A stretch of DNA of 64,000 bases from AP-16 sp046727735 (lineage in GTDB: Bacteria; Pseudomonadota; Alphaproteobacteria; Rhizobiales; Xanthobacteraceae), in assembly GCA_046727735.1 (NCBI GenBank), contig JBKPDF010000017.1, forward strand, positions 62,001 to 126,000. Direction: 5' to 3'. Position 1 is the stretch's first letter, and every line of letters begins with the position of its first letter. Below, in pieces: positions 26,113 to 34,467 of this stretch. The notes under the pieces are model-generated. The model saw only the letters and a program-made list of their open reading frames with translations. It was not told the DNA's origin and made no database searches. A program made the position numbers and the translations under genes.

Positions 26113-26226
26113 GACCTCCTCCCTGATCGAAGCTGAGCCGGCAGGCTTGCGGTTTTTCCACGTTTGCGCACAGGCGGCAATGCTGCACCTTCGCCGCGGG
26201 CGGCAATGGGTGCTAAGCATGGCGGC

Positions 26227-27078
26227 ATGACATCGCAGATTCCGCAAGCCGAGCAGTTGCTCGTCTTCTATGTGGAGGCGGGTGTCGACGTCGCGCTCGG
26301 CGAAGCGCCGATCGACCGGTTCGCGGAGCTTCGATCGGAGTTGCCTGCGGTGCCGGCGGCTACTGACGCGGCGCAGCCGGCCGCGCCCGAGAGCGAGCGC
26401 AGCCTGCGCCTGCCCCGGCTCCTGCTGCGAACGCCCGCAACCCCGCCGCCCGCGACTCCCGCCCCGGTCGTGCCCGAGGTCGCCATCATGGCGGCGCGCG
26501 AGGCGGCAAGGAGCGCGGCGAGCCTCGAAGCGCTGCGCGCCATCCTGCATGGCTTCGACGGCTGCGCACTCAAAGCGACCGCCAAGCAGCTCGTGTTCGC
26601 CGACGGCAATCCGCAAGCGCGGGTCATGTTCGTGGGCGAGGCGCCGGGCCGCGAGGAGGACCTCGAAGGCCTGCCGTTCGTGGGCCGCTCCGGCAAGCTG
26701 CTCGACCGCATGCTTGCGGCCATCGGGCTAGACCGCGGCTCGGCCTATATCGCCAACATCATCCCGTGGCGGCCGCCCGGCAACCGCACGCCGACCCCGC
26801 AGGAATCCCAAATCTGCCTGCCGTTCATCCTGCGCCAGATCGAGCTCGCCGATCCCGACATCCTGGTTTGCCTCGGCGGCCCCGCCGCGCAGGCCCTGCT
26901 CGGAGTGAAGGAGGGCATCCTGCGCACGCGCGGCCGCTGGCTGGCCTATCAGACCGGGAGCCGCGAGATCCGCGCGATCGCGACGCTGCATCCCGCCTAT
27001 CTGTTGCGCCAGCCGCTGCAGAAGCGGCTCGCGTGGCGGGATTTTGTGGCGATCAAGCGCGCGCTCGCCGGCGGGTGA
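26227..27078 (+). CDS. Uracil-DNA glycosylase (family 4 type)
   Basis: DNA-repair enzyme that removes uracil from DNA, 283 aa. An Ala/Pro-rich N-terminal region of about 100 residues precedes the catalytic domain. Motif 1 is GEAPGREEDLEGLPFVGRSG, followed by NIIPWRPPGNRTPTPQES, and motif 2 is HPAYLLRQP. Cysteines at GCAL, ICLP and VCLGG may serve the family's iron-sulfur cluster, though the classic set is not fully evident. The start at 26227 (MTSQIPQAEQLLVFYVEAG) fits alphaproteobacterial homologues. It is divergent from the ETF-QO gene. Confidence 0.92.
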   Translation: MTSQIPQAEQLLVFYVEAGVDVALGEAPIDRFAELRSELPAVPAATDAAQPAAPESERSLRLPRLLLRTPATPPPATPAPVVPEVAIMAAREAARSAASLEALRAILHGFDGCALKATAKQLVFADGNPQARVMFVGEAPGREEDLEGLPFVGRSGKLLDRMLAAIGLDRGSAYIANIIPWRPPGNRTPTPQESQICLPFILRQIELADPDILVCLGGPAAQALLGVKEGILRTRGRWLAYQTGSREIRAIATLHPAYLLRQPLQKRLAWRDFVAIKRALAGG

Positions 27079-27093
27079 GCGGGGGGTTGTGCG

Positions 27094-27241
27094 TTGTCGG
27101 CCCGCGCAGGCGGGCCATCGAGTAGCTATGAGCTGTCATGGCCCGCGCAGGCGGGCCACCCAGTAGCCGCCGGGCTCCACTTCGGCGCGATGCCTCTGCA
27201 ATCCAGTCTACTGGGTCGCCCGGACAAGCCGGGCGATGACA
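27094..27241. repeat. Palindromic element, family D copy 1
   Basis: TGTCATGGCCCGCGCAGGCG ... CACCCAGTAG (27134-27166) is mirrored by CTACTGGGTCGCCCGGACAA ... GGGCGATGACA (27208-27241). A partial extra left half lies at 27094-27124. A shorter complete copy is at 56281-56357. Confidence 0.7.
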
Positions 27242-27311
27242 ATGCGGAGGGCTGCGGAACCCGAGTGGCCGCCGACTTGTTTGAGTCAGATAGCTAATGG
27301 ATGCGAGCATC

Positions 27312-27464
27312 ATGATCCGCAAGCTCAAATCCGGTGAGTACCGGCTCTATTCGCGCAAGAAGGATCCGCGCACCGGCAAGCGGCGCAATCTCGGCACGTT
27401 CCCGAGCCGTCAGGCGGCCGAGAAGCACGAGCGCGCGGTGCAGTTCTTCAAGCGCCGCGGCTGA
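27312..27464 (+). CDS. Small basic protein, 50 aa
   Basis: Encodes MIRKLKSGEYRLYSRKKDPR followed by TGKRRNLGTFPSRQAAEKHE and a basic tail ending FFKRRG. The pattern of a short beta-strand pair (GEYRLYSRK, RRNLGTF) and a helix resembles conserved 50-60 residue proteins of Rhizobiales with no assigned role. It also loosely resembles the arm-type DNA-binding domain of integrases. An ATG at 27297 gives five more residues. It stands alone between two repeat regions. Confidence 0.65.
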   Translation: MIRKLKSGEYRLYSRKKDPRTGKRRNLGTFPSRQAAEKHERAVQFFKRRG

Positions 27465-27470
27465 CGCCGG

Positions 27471-28155
27471 CCTTATCCCTCCCCGGAGGGGAGGGTGGCG
27501 AAGGGCACCGCCCTGAGCCGGGTGGGGCGGGCGGACTCCGCCGCAGAGAAAAGTCACCTGCGCCGGCACCGAGCGCGTTCGATGTTGCTGTCGGTAGGAA
27601 CCCCACCCGGTTGCTCGCTTTCGCGAGCAACCACCCTCCCCTAGCGGGGAGGGATGAAGGCGCGCGTACTGCTCGGATTTTCTAACAACAATCAGATGAC
27701 GCGCCGGCCTTATCCCTCCCCGGAGGGGAGGGTGGCGAAGGGCGTAGCCCTGAGCCGGGTGGGGCGAGCGGACTCCGCCGCAGAGAAAAGTCACCTGCGC
27801 CGGCACCGAGCGCGTTCGATGTTGCTGTCGGTAGGAACCCCACCCGGTTGCTCGCTTGCGCGAGCAACCACCCTCCCCTAGCGGGGAGGGATGAAGGCGC
27901 GCGTACTGCTCGGATTTTCTAACAACAATCAGATGACGCGCCGGCCTTATCCCTCCCCGGAGGGGAGGGTGGCGAAGGGCGCAAGCACTGAGCCGGGTGG
28001 GGCGAGTGGATTCGAGCGCAGAAAATCAGCTCCCTGGGCGGTGATTTGCTTCCAGCATGAACCCCACCCGGTTCTTCGCTCCGCGAAGAACCACCCTCCC
28101 CTAGCGGGGAGGGAGACCCCACCCGGTTGCTCGCTTGCGCGAGCAACCGGGGAGG
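27471..28155. repeat. Tandem array of 237-bp palindromic units, family B
   Basis: Two near-identical 237-bp units start at 27471 and 27708 with CCTTATCCCTCCCCGGAGGG. A third, truncated and diverged unit starts at 27945. Each unit holds CCCTCCCC/GGGGAGGG hairpins at its ends, a conserved middle (AGAGAAAAGTCACCTGCGCC) and GAAGGCGCGCGTACTGCTCG before the junction. The first two units differ at only a few positions. Extra half-elements (ACCCCACCCGGTT ... GCGGGGAGGGA) follow to 28155. No gene is present in this 690-bp stretch. Confidence 0.85.
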
Positions 28156-28160
28156 GATCA

Positions 28161-29345
28161 TCAGATCACCCGCTTCTCGCGCAGCGCCGCGATCTCGTCC
28201 TTCGCGTAGCCGAGCTCGCCGAGAATCTCGTCGGTGTGCTCGCCGAGCATCGGCGCGCGGTGGCGGATCGAGCCGGGCGTTTCCGAGAGAAACACCGGCG
28301 CTTTGGCGATCGGCGCGGGCTTCGGAGCCCCGGGAAATTCCGTCGACTGAAAAAATCCCATGGCGGCGACCTGCGGGTCCTCGAGCGTCTGCTGCGGCCT
28401 GAGTACCGGGCCGGCCGGGATCTTGGCCTTGCCGAGAATCTCCAGCACCTCGGCGCTCGTGCGCTCGGCGCACCAGCGGCTCATGCGCTCGCTGATGACC
28501 GCGCCGTTGTTCCCGCGCGAGATGTCGTCCTTGAAGCGCGGGTCGGTCAGCCATTCGGGCTCGCCCATCAGGTCCGCCCAGCGCCGGTAAAGCGGCGCGC
28601 CGATCACTTGGCACAGCACCCAGCCGTCGCGGGTGCGGAAAAGATCGACCGGCGCCGCGGTCTGGCCGCGATTGCCGGTCGGCACCCGGTCCGGCTTGAT
28701 CACTGCCTGCTCGATCAACAGCGCATTGCTGAGCGTGACCGCGGTCGCGAGCAGCGCGCCCTCGACGACCTGGCCTCTGCCGGTCGCGCGTCGCGCCATC
28801 AGCGCCACCATGGTGCCGAAGGCGCAATGCAGCGCGGTCGAAAAGTCGACCCACGGCACCTGCGCGCGATAGGGCTGGTGCTCTTCGCCCGTCATATAGA
28901 CCGCGCCGGACATCACCTGGCCGACGCCGTCGAACCCGACGCGGTCGGAATACGGGCCCCCGCGGCCGTAGGCCGTCACCGTGGTGAGGATGATGTCGGG
29001 TTTCTCTGCCTTGAGGCTGTCGTAGTCGAGCCGCATCGCGGCGAGCGTCTGCGGCGGCAGGTTCGCCACCACCACGTCCGCGGTCTTGACCAGCTTGCGC
29101 ACGATCTCCCGCCCTTCCGGCCGCATCGGGTCGAGCGTCATGCCGCGCTTGTTGCGGTTCATCTGCAGAAACAGCGCACCCTCGCCGGTCGCGGCGACCG
29201 GTGCCTGGAACCGGTCCTCGCTGCCCTCGCGCTTTTCGATCCGGATCACTTCGGCGCCGTGCTCGGCCATCAGTGCCGCGCAGTACGGCCCCGCGATGTA
29301 GCGGCCGAAGTCCAGCACCCGGATGCCGTCGAGCACACCAGCCAT
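28161..29345 (-). CDS. CaiB/BaiF family (class III) CoA-transferase
   Basis: CoA-transferase of 394 aa that moves CoA between carboxylic acids through an aspartyl-CoA intermediate. The N-terminus LDGIRVLDFGRYIAGPYCA is typical. The catalytic Asp is probably the one in SDRVGFDGVGQVMSGAVY (about 163). The region GRGQVVEGALLATAV fits the interlocked-ring dimer fold. The substrate cannot be read. The start at 29345 is followed by the family N-terminus and preceded by a GGGAGAACGG site. It is divergent from the cytochrome c gene, and its 3' end abuts the tandem repeat array. Confidence 0.93.
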   Translation of the reverse strand: MAGVLDGIRVLDFGRYIAGPYCAALMAEHGAEVIRIEKREGSEDRFQAPVAATGEGALFLQMNRNKRGMTLDPMRPEGREIVRKLVKTADVVVANLPPQTLAAMRLDYDSLKAEKPDIILTTVTAYGRGGPYSDRVGFDGVGQVMSGAVYMTGEEHQPYRAQVPWVDFSTALHCAFGTMVALMARRATGRGQVVEGALLATAVTLSNALLIEQAVIKPDRVPTGNRGQTAAPVDLFRTRDGWVLCQVIGAPLYRRWADLMGEPEWLTDPRFKDDISRGNNGAVISERMSRWCAERTSAEVLEILGKAKIPAGPVLRPQQTLEDPQVAAMGFFQSTEFPGAPKPAPIAKAPVFLSETPGSIRHRAPMLGEHTDEILGELGYAKDEIAALREKRVI

Positions 29346-29594
29346 TCCCGTTCTCCCTCGCGCGACGCCCGCCGATGCGGCGGCGCATCCGATCAAATAC
29401 GATAGCGGGAGATCAGGCGGATGTGAAAATATGCCGGGCGGCGCCGGTGATCGTGCGAATCCCTCCTGCCGTTCGGTCGTTGCGGCACACCGGATTGTGC
29501 CGCGGACGGACGAGGAACGAACGAACGACGTGCGAATTCTCATGCCTGAGCACGCCGTCACGGCGCGATCTCGCATGCAGCCAGGGAGGGAGAG

Positions 29595-30146
29595 ATGCGA
29601 TTCGTCGCGGGGTTCATTGCCGCTCTGATCGTGCTTGCGGTCGCCGGCCTCGTCTACATCTACAGCGGCGCCTACAACGTCGCCGCCTCGGTGCCGGATC
29701 CCAAGTTCGTGGATTGGATCCTGGGCACCACGATGCAGCGCTCGGTCGCCGCGCACGCGCAAGGCACGAGCGCGCCCGCACAGTTCACCGACCAGCAAGC
29801 CAAAGACGGCGCGCGGCTCTACAACGAAACCTGCATCTATTGCCACGGCGCGCCCGGCAAAGACCCGGAGGACATCGGCAAGGGGCTCAACCCGGAGCCG
29901 CCGTTCCTGCCCGACACCATCGCGCGCTGGAGCAGCGCCGAAGTGTTCTGGATCGTCAAGAACGGCGTCAAGATGACCGGGATGCCGTCCTTCGGCGCAA
30001 GCCACAAGGACGACGAAATCTGGAAGCTCGTGGCCTTCGTGCAGAAGCTGCCGAAAATGACGCCGGAGCAATACAATCAGATGACGCAGCCGCCGGCCGC
30101 TTCCGCGCCCGCGGCGCCTGCGCCGGAACCGCCGAAGCAGCAATGA
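29595..30146 (+). CDS. Membrane-anchored class I cytochrome c
   Basis: A periplasmic monohaem cytochrome of 183 aa. An uncleaved N-terminal helix (FIAALIVLAVAGLVYIYS) anchors it. The haem motif CIYCH lies at about residues 95-99, and the distal Met is probably the one in KMTGMPSFG. The C-terminus is an Ala/Pro-rich tail. The start has a strong GGGAGGGAG site. It precedes the ABC importer genes by 111 bp on the same strand and is divergent from the CoA-transferase gene; a functional link to either is not evident. Confidence 0.92.
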   Translation: MRFVAGFIAALIVLAVAGLVYIYSGAYNVAASVPDPKFVDWILGTTMQRSVAAHAQGTSAPAQFTDQQAKDGARLYNETCIYCHGAPGKDPEDIGKGLNPEPPFLPDTIARWSSAEVFWIVKNGVKMTGMPSFGASHKDDEIWKLVAFVQKLPKMTPEQYNQMTQPPAASAPAAPAPEPPKQQ

Positions 30147-30257
30147 CGAGCCCGAATGCGGCTGCCCGCGCGCCTTCCCGCTGAGGAACGGCGTGGTAAG
30201 CTGCCGGGAAGAACAGGCGAAGGCGGCATCGGCCGGCGCCGTCCGGGAGGAACAAGC

Positions 30258-31247
30258 ATGAAATCACTTCGCTCGATTTGCTGGCGGACGGCTGCGGCCG
30301 CGCTGCTGGTCGCCGGCCTTGCGCGCAGCGCAAGCGCGGAGACCATCACGGTGACCCATTGGGGCTCGGCGTTCTACGGCGCGCCCTACGCGGTGGCGAT
30401 GGCGAAGGGCTTTTTCCGGCAGCGCGGCGTCGACATCAGCGGCGTGCTCACCTCGACGGGCGGCGGAACCTCGGTGCGCAACACGCTCGCGGGCGATCTG
30501 CCGTACGGCGAGGTGGCGTTGTCGGCGGCGGTCGAGGCGATCCGGGCAGGCCAGCCGCTGAAGATCGTGTGCGCGGGTGCCGAGAGCGTTGCCGACATCC
30601 TGTGGATCGCCAAGCCGGATTCGCCGCTCAACTCGATCGAAGACATCGTCGGCAAGAAGGTCGGCTACACCTCGCCCGGCTCGGTCACCAACATGCTGAT
30701 CCTGATGGCCATGAAGGCCAAAGGGATCGACGCCAGCAAGGTGACGCTGGTGCCGGCCGGCGGCATCGGCGCCAATCTCACGGCGGTGCTGAGCGGCGCG
30801 ATCGACACCGGCATGACCGGCGAGCCGGTGTGGTCGCAGGAGAAATCCAAGGTCAAGCCGGTGTTCTGGACCAAGGACGTGCTGCCTGCCGATATGACGC
30901 AGACCGTCGGCATCGTCACCGAGGAGCTCGCCCAGCGCGCGCCGGAAAAAATCCAGGCGATCATCGAAGGCCGCCGCGAGGGCGTCAAATACATCCAGGC
31001 GCATCCGGAGGACGCGGCCGACATCGTCGCCAAGACCTACAACATCGACCCAGGCCTCACCCGCGCCGTGTTCCGGCATTTCCTCGAGATCAAATACTGG
31101 AGCGAGGGCGCGCTCAATTACAGCGCCATGGACCGCATGGTCGAAGGCCTGAAAATCGTCGGCAAGCTGAAGGAGCCGATGGATTGGCGGAAAGTCGTGG
31201 ACGTGCGCTTCCTGCCGAAGGACCTGCAGCCGGCGACGACGCACTGA
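30258..31247 (+). CDS. ABC importer substrate-binding protein (NMT1/SsuA type)
   Basis: Periplasmic solute-binding protein of 329 aa in the NMT1/THI5-like group, which includes SsuA, TauA and ThiY. Its signal peptide is cleaved near RSASA-ET (residue about 25). The core VTHWGSAFYGAPYAVAMAKG and GGGTSVRNTLAGDLPYGEVA fit the two-lobed fold. The start at 30258 has GGGAGG upstream. It heads a four-gene operon (binding protein, ATPase, two permeases), with the next start 14 bp away. The substrate is undetermined; sulfonates, nitrate-like anions or pyrimidine precursors are typical for the group. Confidence 0.93.
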   Translation: MKSLRSICWRTAAAALLVAGLARSASAETITVTHWGSAFYGAPYAVAMAKGFFRQRGVDISGVLTSTGGGTSVRNTLAGDLPYGEVALSAAVEAIRAGQPLKIVCAGAESVADILWIAKPDSPLNSIEDIVGKKVGYTSPGSVTNMLILMAMKAKGIDASKVTLVPAGGIGANLTAVLSGAIDTGMTGEPVWSQEKSKVKPVFWTKDVLPADMTQTVGIVTEELAQRAPEKIQAIIEGRREGVKYIQAHPEDAADIVAKTYNIDPGLTRAVFRHFLEIKYWSEGALNYSAMDRMVEGLKIVGKLKEPMDWRKVVDVRFLPKDLQPATTH

Positions 31248-31261
31248 AGGGCGGCGGCCGC

Positions 31262-32077
31262 ATGCCCGACCTGCGCGCGCGGCTGAGCGCCGTCACCAAG
31301 GTGTTCGCTACCGGCAACGGCCCGATTCACGCGCTCGGCCCCGTCGACCTCGATCTAGAGGCCGGCGAGTTCGTCACGATCGTCGGGCCGTCGGGCTGCG
31401 GCAAGACCACGTTGCTGGAGACGCTCGCGGGCCTGACCGCGCCGAGCGAGGGCAGCGTCACGTTCGAGGGCAAGCCGATCGGCGACCGGGTCCCGGCCGG
31501 GATCGGAGTGGTGTTCCAGGAGGACGCGAGCTTCCCCTGGCTCGACGTGCGCGACAACATCGCATTCGGCCTGCGCCGCGCCGGCGTTGCTGCCGACGAG
31601 ATCCGCGCGCGCGTGAGCTACGCCATCGACTTCATGGGGCTGCGGGCGTTCGCGCACGCCTATCCGGCGCAACTTTCCGGCGGCATGCGCCAGCGCGTGT
31701 GCATCGCGCGCACGCTCGTGCTGCAGCCGCGGTTGATCCTGCTCGACGAGCCCTTCGGCGCGCTCGACCAGCAGACCCGGCTGTTGATGGGCGACGAGCT
31801 GCTGCGGCTGTGGCGGGAGACGCACGCCACGGTGTTGCTGATCACCCATGCGATCGACGAAGCCGTGATGCTTGCCGACCGCGTCGGCGTGATGTCGGCG
31901 CGGCCGGGGCGATTCATCGAGCTGATCGAGACCGGCTGGCCGGCGTCGCGCTCCTCCGCGATCGTGGCCGAGGAGGCGTTCGGCAAGCTCGCCGCCCACG
32001 TCTGGTCGAAGCTGCGCGGCGAATCGCTGCGCGCGCTCGGCCGCGGCGAAGGCGCCGCTGCGGGACCCGCGCCATGA
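31262..32077 (+). CDS. ABC importer ATP-binding protein (SsuB/TauB type)
   Basis: Cytoplasmic ATPase of the importer, 271 aa. Walker A is GPSGCGKTTLLE (about 43-54), the signature is LSGGMRQRVCIARTL, Walker B is LILLDEPFGALD, and the switch His is in VLLITHAIDEA. It belongs to the nitrate/sulfonate/taurine ATPase group. Its stop overlaps the permease start in an ATGA arrangement, showing translational coupling. Confidence 0.95.
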   Translation: MPDLRARLSAVTKVFATGNGPIHALGPVDLDLEAGEFVTIVGPSGCGKTTLLETLAGLTAPSEGSVTFEGKPIGDRVPAGIGVVFQEDASFPWLDVRDNIAFGLRRAGVAADEIRARVSYAIDFMGLRAFAHAYPAQLSGGMRQRVCIARTLVLQPRLILLDEPFGALDQQTRLLMGDELLRLWRETHATVLLITHAIDEAVMLADRVGVMSARPGRFIELIETGWPASRSSAIVAEEAFGKLAAHVWSKLRGESLRALGRGEGAAAGPAP

Positions 32078-32826
32078 GCAAGGTCGCGCGCGCGCAGCTT
32101 GCGGTCATTCTCGGCGGCGTTGCGCTCATCGAGCTGCTCACCCGCACCGGCGTGATCGGCCGATTGACCATGATCCCGCCGAGCGAGATGGCAGCACAGC
32201 TCTGGCATCTGCTGCTATCGGGCAAGCTCAACGCGCCGATCTCGCAGACCTTCGCCAATGTGGCGATCGCATTCGCGCTCTCGGTGTCGATCGGGTGCCT
32301 TGCCGGCGTGGCGATCCACCGCGTGCCCCGGTTGCGTCGGCTCGCCGACCCGCTGCTCGCCTCCTACTATGCGGTGCCGTTCTTCGTGTTTTATCCGCTG
32401 CTGATCGCGATGCTCGGGCTCAATCGCTGGCCGTTGATCGCGATCGGGTTCGTGTTCGCGGTCGCCGCAATGGTGATCGCCACGCTCAACGGCCTCGACC
32501 GCATCCCGCGCGTGTTGCGCAAGGTTGCGCGCGTGCATCGCCTCGGCCGCGCCGAAGAGCTTTTTCTCGTCATCCTGCCGGCGGCGGCGCCGCATCTGCT
32601 CGCCGGGGTGAAGCTCGCGCTCGCCTACTCGTTCATCGGGGTGATCGCCGGCGAATTCATCCTGTCGGGCAGCGGTCTCGGTCACGCCATCGCCTATGCG
32701 TACGACAGCTTCGACAACCAGACCATGTACGCGCTGATGCTGTTCGTGGTCGTGCTCGCGGTCGCGCTGAATTCCGCGCTCCACGTCTGGGAGCAGCGGC
32801 TGCTGGCGCGCAGGAGGCGCGCATGA
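32074..32826 (+). CDS. ABC importer permease, first copy
   Basis: BPD-type permease of 250 aa with six predicted helices. The EAA-like coupling loop is around ARVHRLGRAEELFLVILPAA (about 150-169). It is preceded by PLLIAMLGLNRWPLIAIGFV, typical of SsuC/TauC relatives. It overlaps the ATPase gene by 4 bp and the second permease start by 4 bp (ATGA). The two permeases differ in sequence and probably form a heterodimer. Confidence 0.93.
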   Translation: MSKVARAQLAVILGGVALIELLTRTGVIGRLTMIPPSEMAAQLWHLLLSGKLNAPISQTFANVAIAFALSVSIGCLAGVAIHRVPRLRRLADPLLASYYAVPFFVFYPLLIAMLGLNRWPLIAIGFVFAVAAMVIATLNGLDRIPRVLRKVARVHRLGRAEELFLVILPAAAPHLLAGVKLALAYSFIGVIAGEFILSGSGLGHAIAYAYDSFDNQTMYALMLFVVVLAVALNSALHVWEQRLLARRRRA

Positions 32827-33725
32827 GCAGCGCCGCACATGACGGCCGCGATTCCGGGGCGCCGCGAAGCGGCGAACCCGGAACCCATGAACACCGGTCT
32901 GCGAACACAAGCTCGGACGGTGTTCATGGGTCCCGGGGCCTGCCCCGGACAACGATCCGGGGCTCGGGTTCCGGGACGACCGCTCGATACATGGATCTGG
33001 TCCTTCTGCTGCTCATTCTCCTCGCCGCGTGGCACACGCTCTACGCGGCGGTCGGCGACGTGGCGCTCACGCCGCCGCTCGCGACGCTGCGCAACGCCGG
33101 CGCGCTGCTCACGTCGGCGGTGTTCCTGCGGCATCTGGCGGCGACCGCCGACGCGTTCGCGGTCTCGCTCGTCATCACCGCTGTCGGCGGGGTCGCGGCC
33201 GGGCTAGCGCTCGGCTTTCACCGCTTTTCCGGCCTCGTCTGCGAGCCGATCCTGACCGCCGTCTACACGCTCCCCAAGGTTACGCTTTATCCGCTGGTGC
33301 TGCTCGTGTTCGGTCTCGGCATTTCGGCGAAGATCGCGTTCGGAGTGATGCACGGCATCATCCCGGTGGTGCTCATCACCCTGAACGCGGTGCGCAACAT
33401 CGATCCGGTGCATCTGAAGACCGCGCGCGCGCTCGATCTCACGCCGCTGCAGACCGCCATGACCGTGCTCGCGCCCGCGGTGACGCCGGAAATTTTCACC
33501 GGGCTCCGCCTCGGTTTCTCGCTCACGCTGCTCGGCGTCATCATCGGCGAGATGTTCGCTTCGCAACGCGGGCTCGGCTTCATGATCATCAACGGCATGA
33601 ACACCCACGACGTGCCGACCATGATGGCGGTGATTCTTTTGATTGTGGTATTCGCGGTCGCGGCCGGCACGCTGCTGCTCGCCGCGGACCGCAGGCTGCA
33701 TCGCGGGGCGAGGCAAAATCTCTGA
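32823..33725 (+). CDS. ABC importer permease, second copy, with repeat-encoded N-terminal extension
   Basis: BPD-type permease: the conserved part (MDLVLLLLILLAAWHTLY from 32991) spans 244 aa with six helices and the coupling loop ARALDLTPLQTAMTVLAPAV. The ATG at 32823 overlaps the previous stop (ATGA), as elsewhere in this operon. However, between it and 32991 lies a family A palindrome that reads in frame and adds 56 residues, including EPGTHEHRSAN. Either translation runs through the repeat, giving 300 aa, or it restarts at 32991, which has only a weak upstream GGGA. Confidence 0.88.
   Translation: MSSAAHDGRDSGAPRSGEPGTHEHRSANTSSDGVHGSRGLPRTTIRGSGSGTTARYMDLVLLLLILLAAWHTLYAAVGDVALTPPLATLRNAGALLTSAVFLRHLAATADAFAVSLVITAVGGVAAGLALGFHRFSGLVCEPILTAVYTLPKVTLYPLVLLVFGLGISAKIAFGVMHGIIPVVLITLNAVRNIDPVHLKTARALDLTPLQTAMTVLAPAVTPEIFTGLRLGFSLTLLGVIIGEMFASQRGLGFMIINGMNTHDVPTMMAVILLIVVFAVAAGTLLLAADRRLHRGARQNL
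32841..32980. repeat. Palindromic element, family A copy 3, inside a permease gene
   Basis: CGATTCCGGGGCGCC ... CCGGAACCCATGAACACCGG on the left and CGGTGTTCATGGGTCCCGG ... CCCCGGACAACG on the right, with a 20-base spacer. A trailing ATCCGGGGCTCGGG segment lies beyond it. The whole element sits between the operon-coupled ATG and the first transmembrane helix of the second permease and contains no in-frame stop. Confidence 0.8.
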
Positions 33726-33727
33726 CC

Positions 33728-33830
33728 GGTCGTTCCGGAAGCCGCGAAGCGGCTATCCGGAACCCATGAACACCGCTCGCTCCGTGGTCATGGGTTCCGG
33801 GTTCGCGCTTCGCGCGCCCCGGAATGACGG
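33728..33830. repeat. Palindromic element, family A copy 4
   Basis: GGTCGTTCCGGAAGCCGCG ... CCGGAACCCATGAACACCG opposite GGTCATGGGTTCCGGG ... CCCCGGAATGACGG. It fills the gap between the convergent importer permease and leuD genes. It is only about 0.75 kb from copy 3. Confidence 0.8.
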
Positions 33831-33858
33831 TTCTGAGATCGGCGGCGGCAGCAGAGGC

Positions 33859-34464
33859 CTACAGCCAGCCCAACTCTTGCGCCTGGCGGCGCTCGAACGC
33901 GGCGATGTCGGCATCGTGGGCGAGCGTGAAAGAAATCTCGTCGAGGCCCTGCAGCAGGCACTGCTTGCGGAACGCATCGACCTCGAAGCGGTGCACCGTG
34001 CCGGACGGCGCGACGACTTCCTGGCGCTCGAGATCGACCTTCACGCGCGCGCCCGGCTGCCGCGTCAACTCGGCCTCGAGCGCCGCGACCGCGTCGGCCG
34101 GCAGCACGATCGGCAACAGCCCGTTCTTGAAACAGTTGTTGAAGAAGATGTCGCCGAAACTCGGCGCGATCACGACGCGGATGCCGTAGTCCCACAGCGC
34201 ATAGACCGCGTGCTCGCGCGAGGAGCCGCAGCCGAAATTTTTTTCCGCGACCAGGATGCGCGCGCCGCGATAGACCGGCTGGTTCAGCACGAAGCCGGAC
34301 TTCTCCGCGCCGCGATCGTCGAACCGCAGATCGTGGAACAGGAAGCCGCCGTAGCCGGCGGCACGCGGCTTGCGCAAAAACCGCGCCGGGACGATCTGGT
34401 CGGTGTCGACATTGGGCGCCGCGATCGGCGCCGCCACCGCATCGAGCTGCTCGAATTTCTGCAT
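33859..34464 (-). CDS. leuD: 3-isopropylmalate dehydratase small subunit (LeuD)
   Basis: Small (swivelling) subunit of isopropylmalate isomerase, 201 aa, the usual bacterial length. The start DAVAAPIAAPNVDTDQIVPA and the substrate-loop region NFGCGSSREHAVYALWDYGI are diagnostic. It pairs with LeuC, whose stop is 3 bp upstream of this start. With LeuC it interconverts 2- and 3-isopropylmalate in leucine synthesis, unless the pair serves the neighbouring lyase on a related methylated malate. Confidence 0.95.
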   Translation of the reverse strand: MQKFEQLDAVAAPIAAPNVDTDQIVPARFLRKPRAAGYGGFLFHDLRFDDRGAEKSGFVLNQPVYRGARILVAEKNFGCGSSREHAVYALWDYGIRVVIAPSFGDIFFNNCFKNGLLPIVLPADAVAALEAELTRQPGARVKVDLERQEVVAPSGTVHRFEVDAFRKQCLLQGLDEISFTLAHDADIAAFERRQAQELGWL

Positions 34465-34467
34465 CGC

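Noticed and set aside
27471..28155. CRISPR array
   Set aside because: Units are 237 bp and repeat entirely, with no short direct repeats separated by unique spacers and no cas genes.
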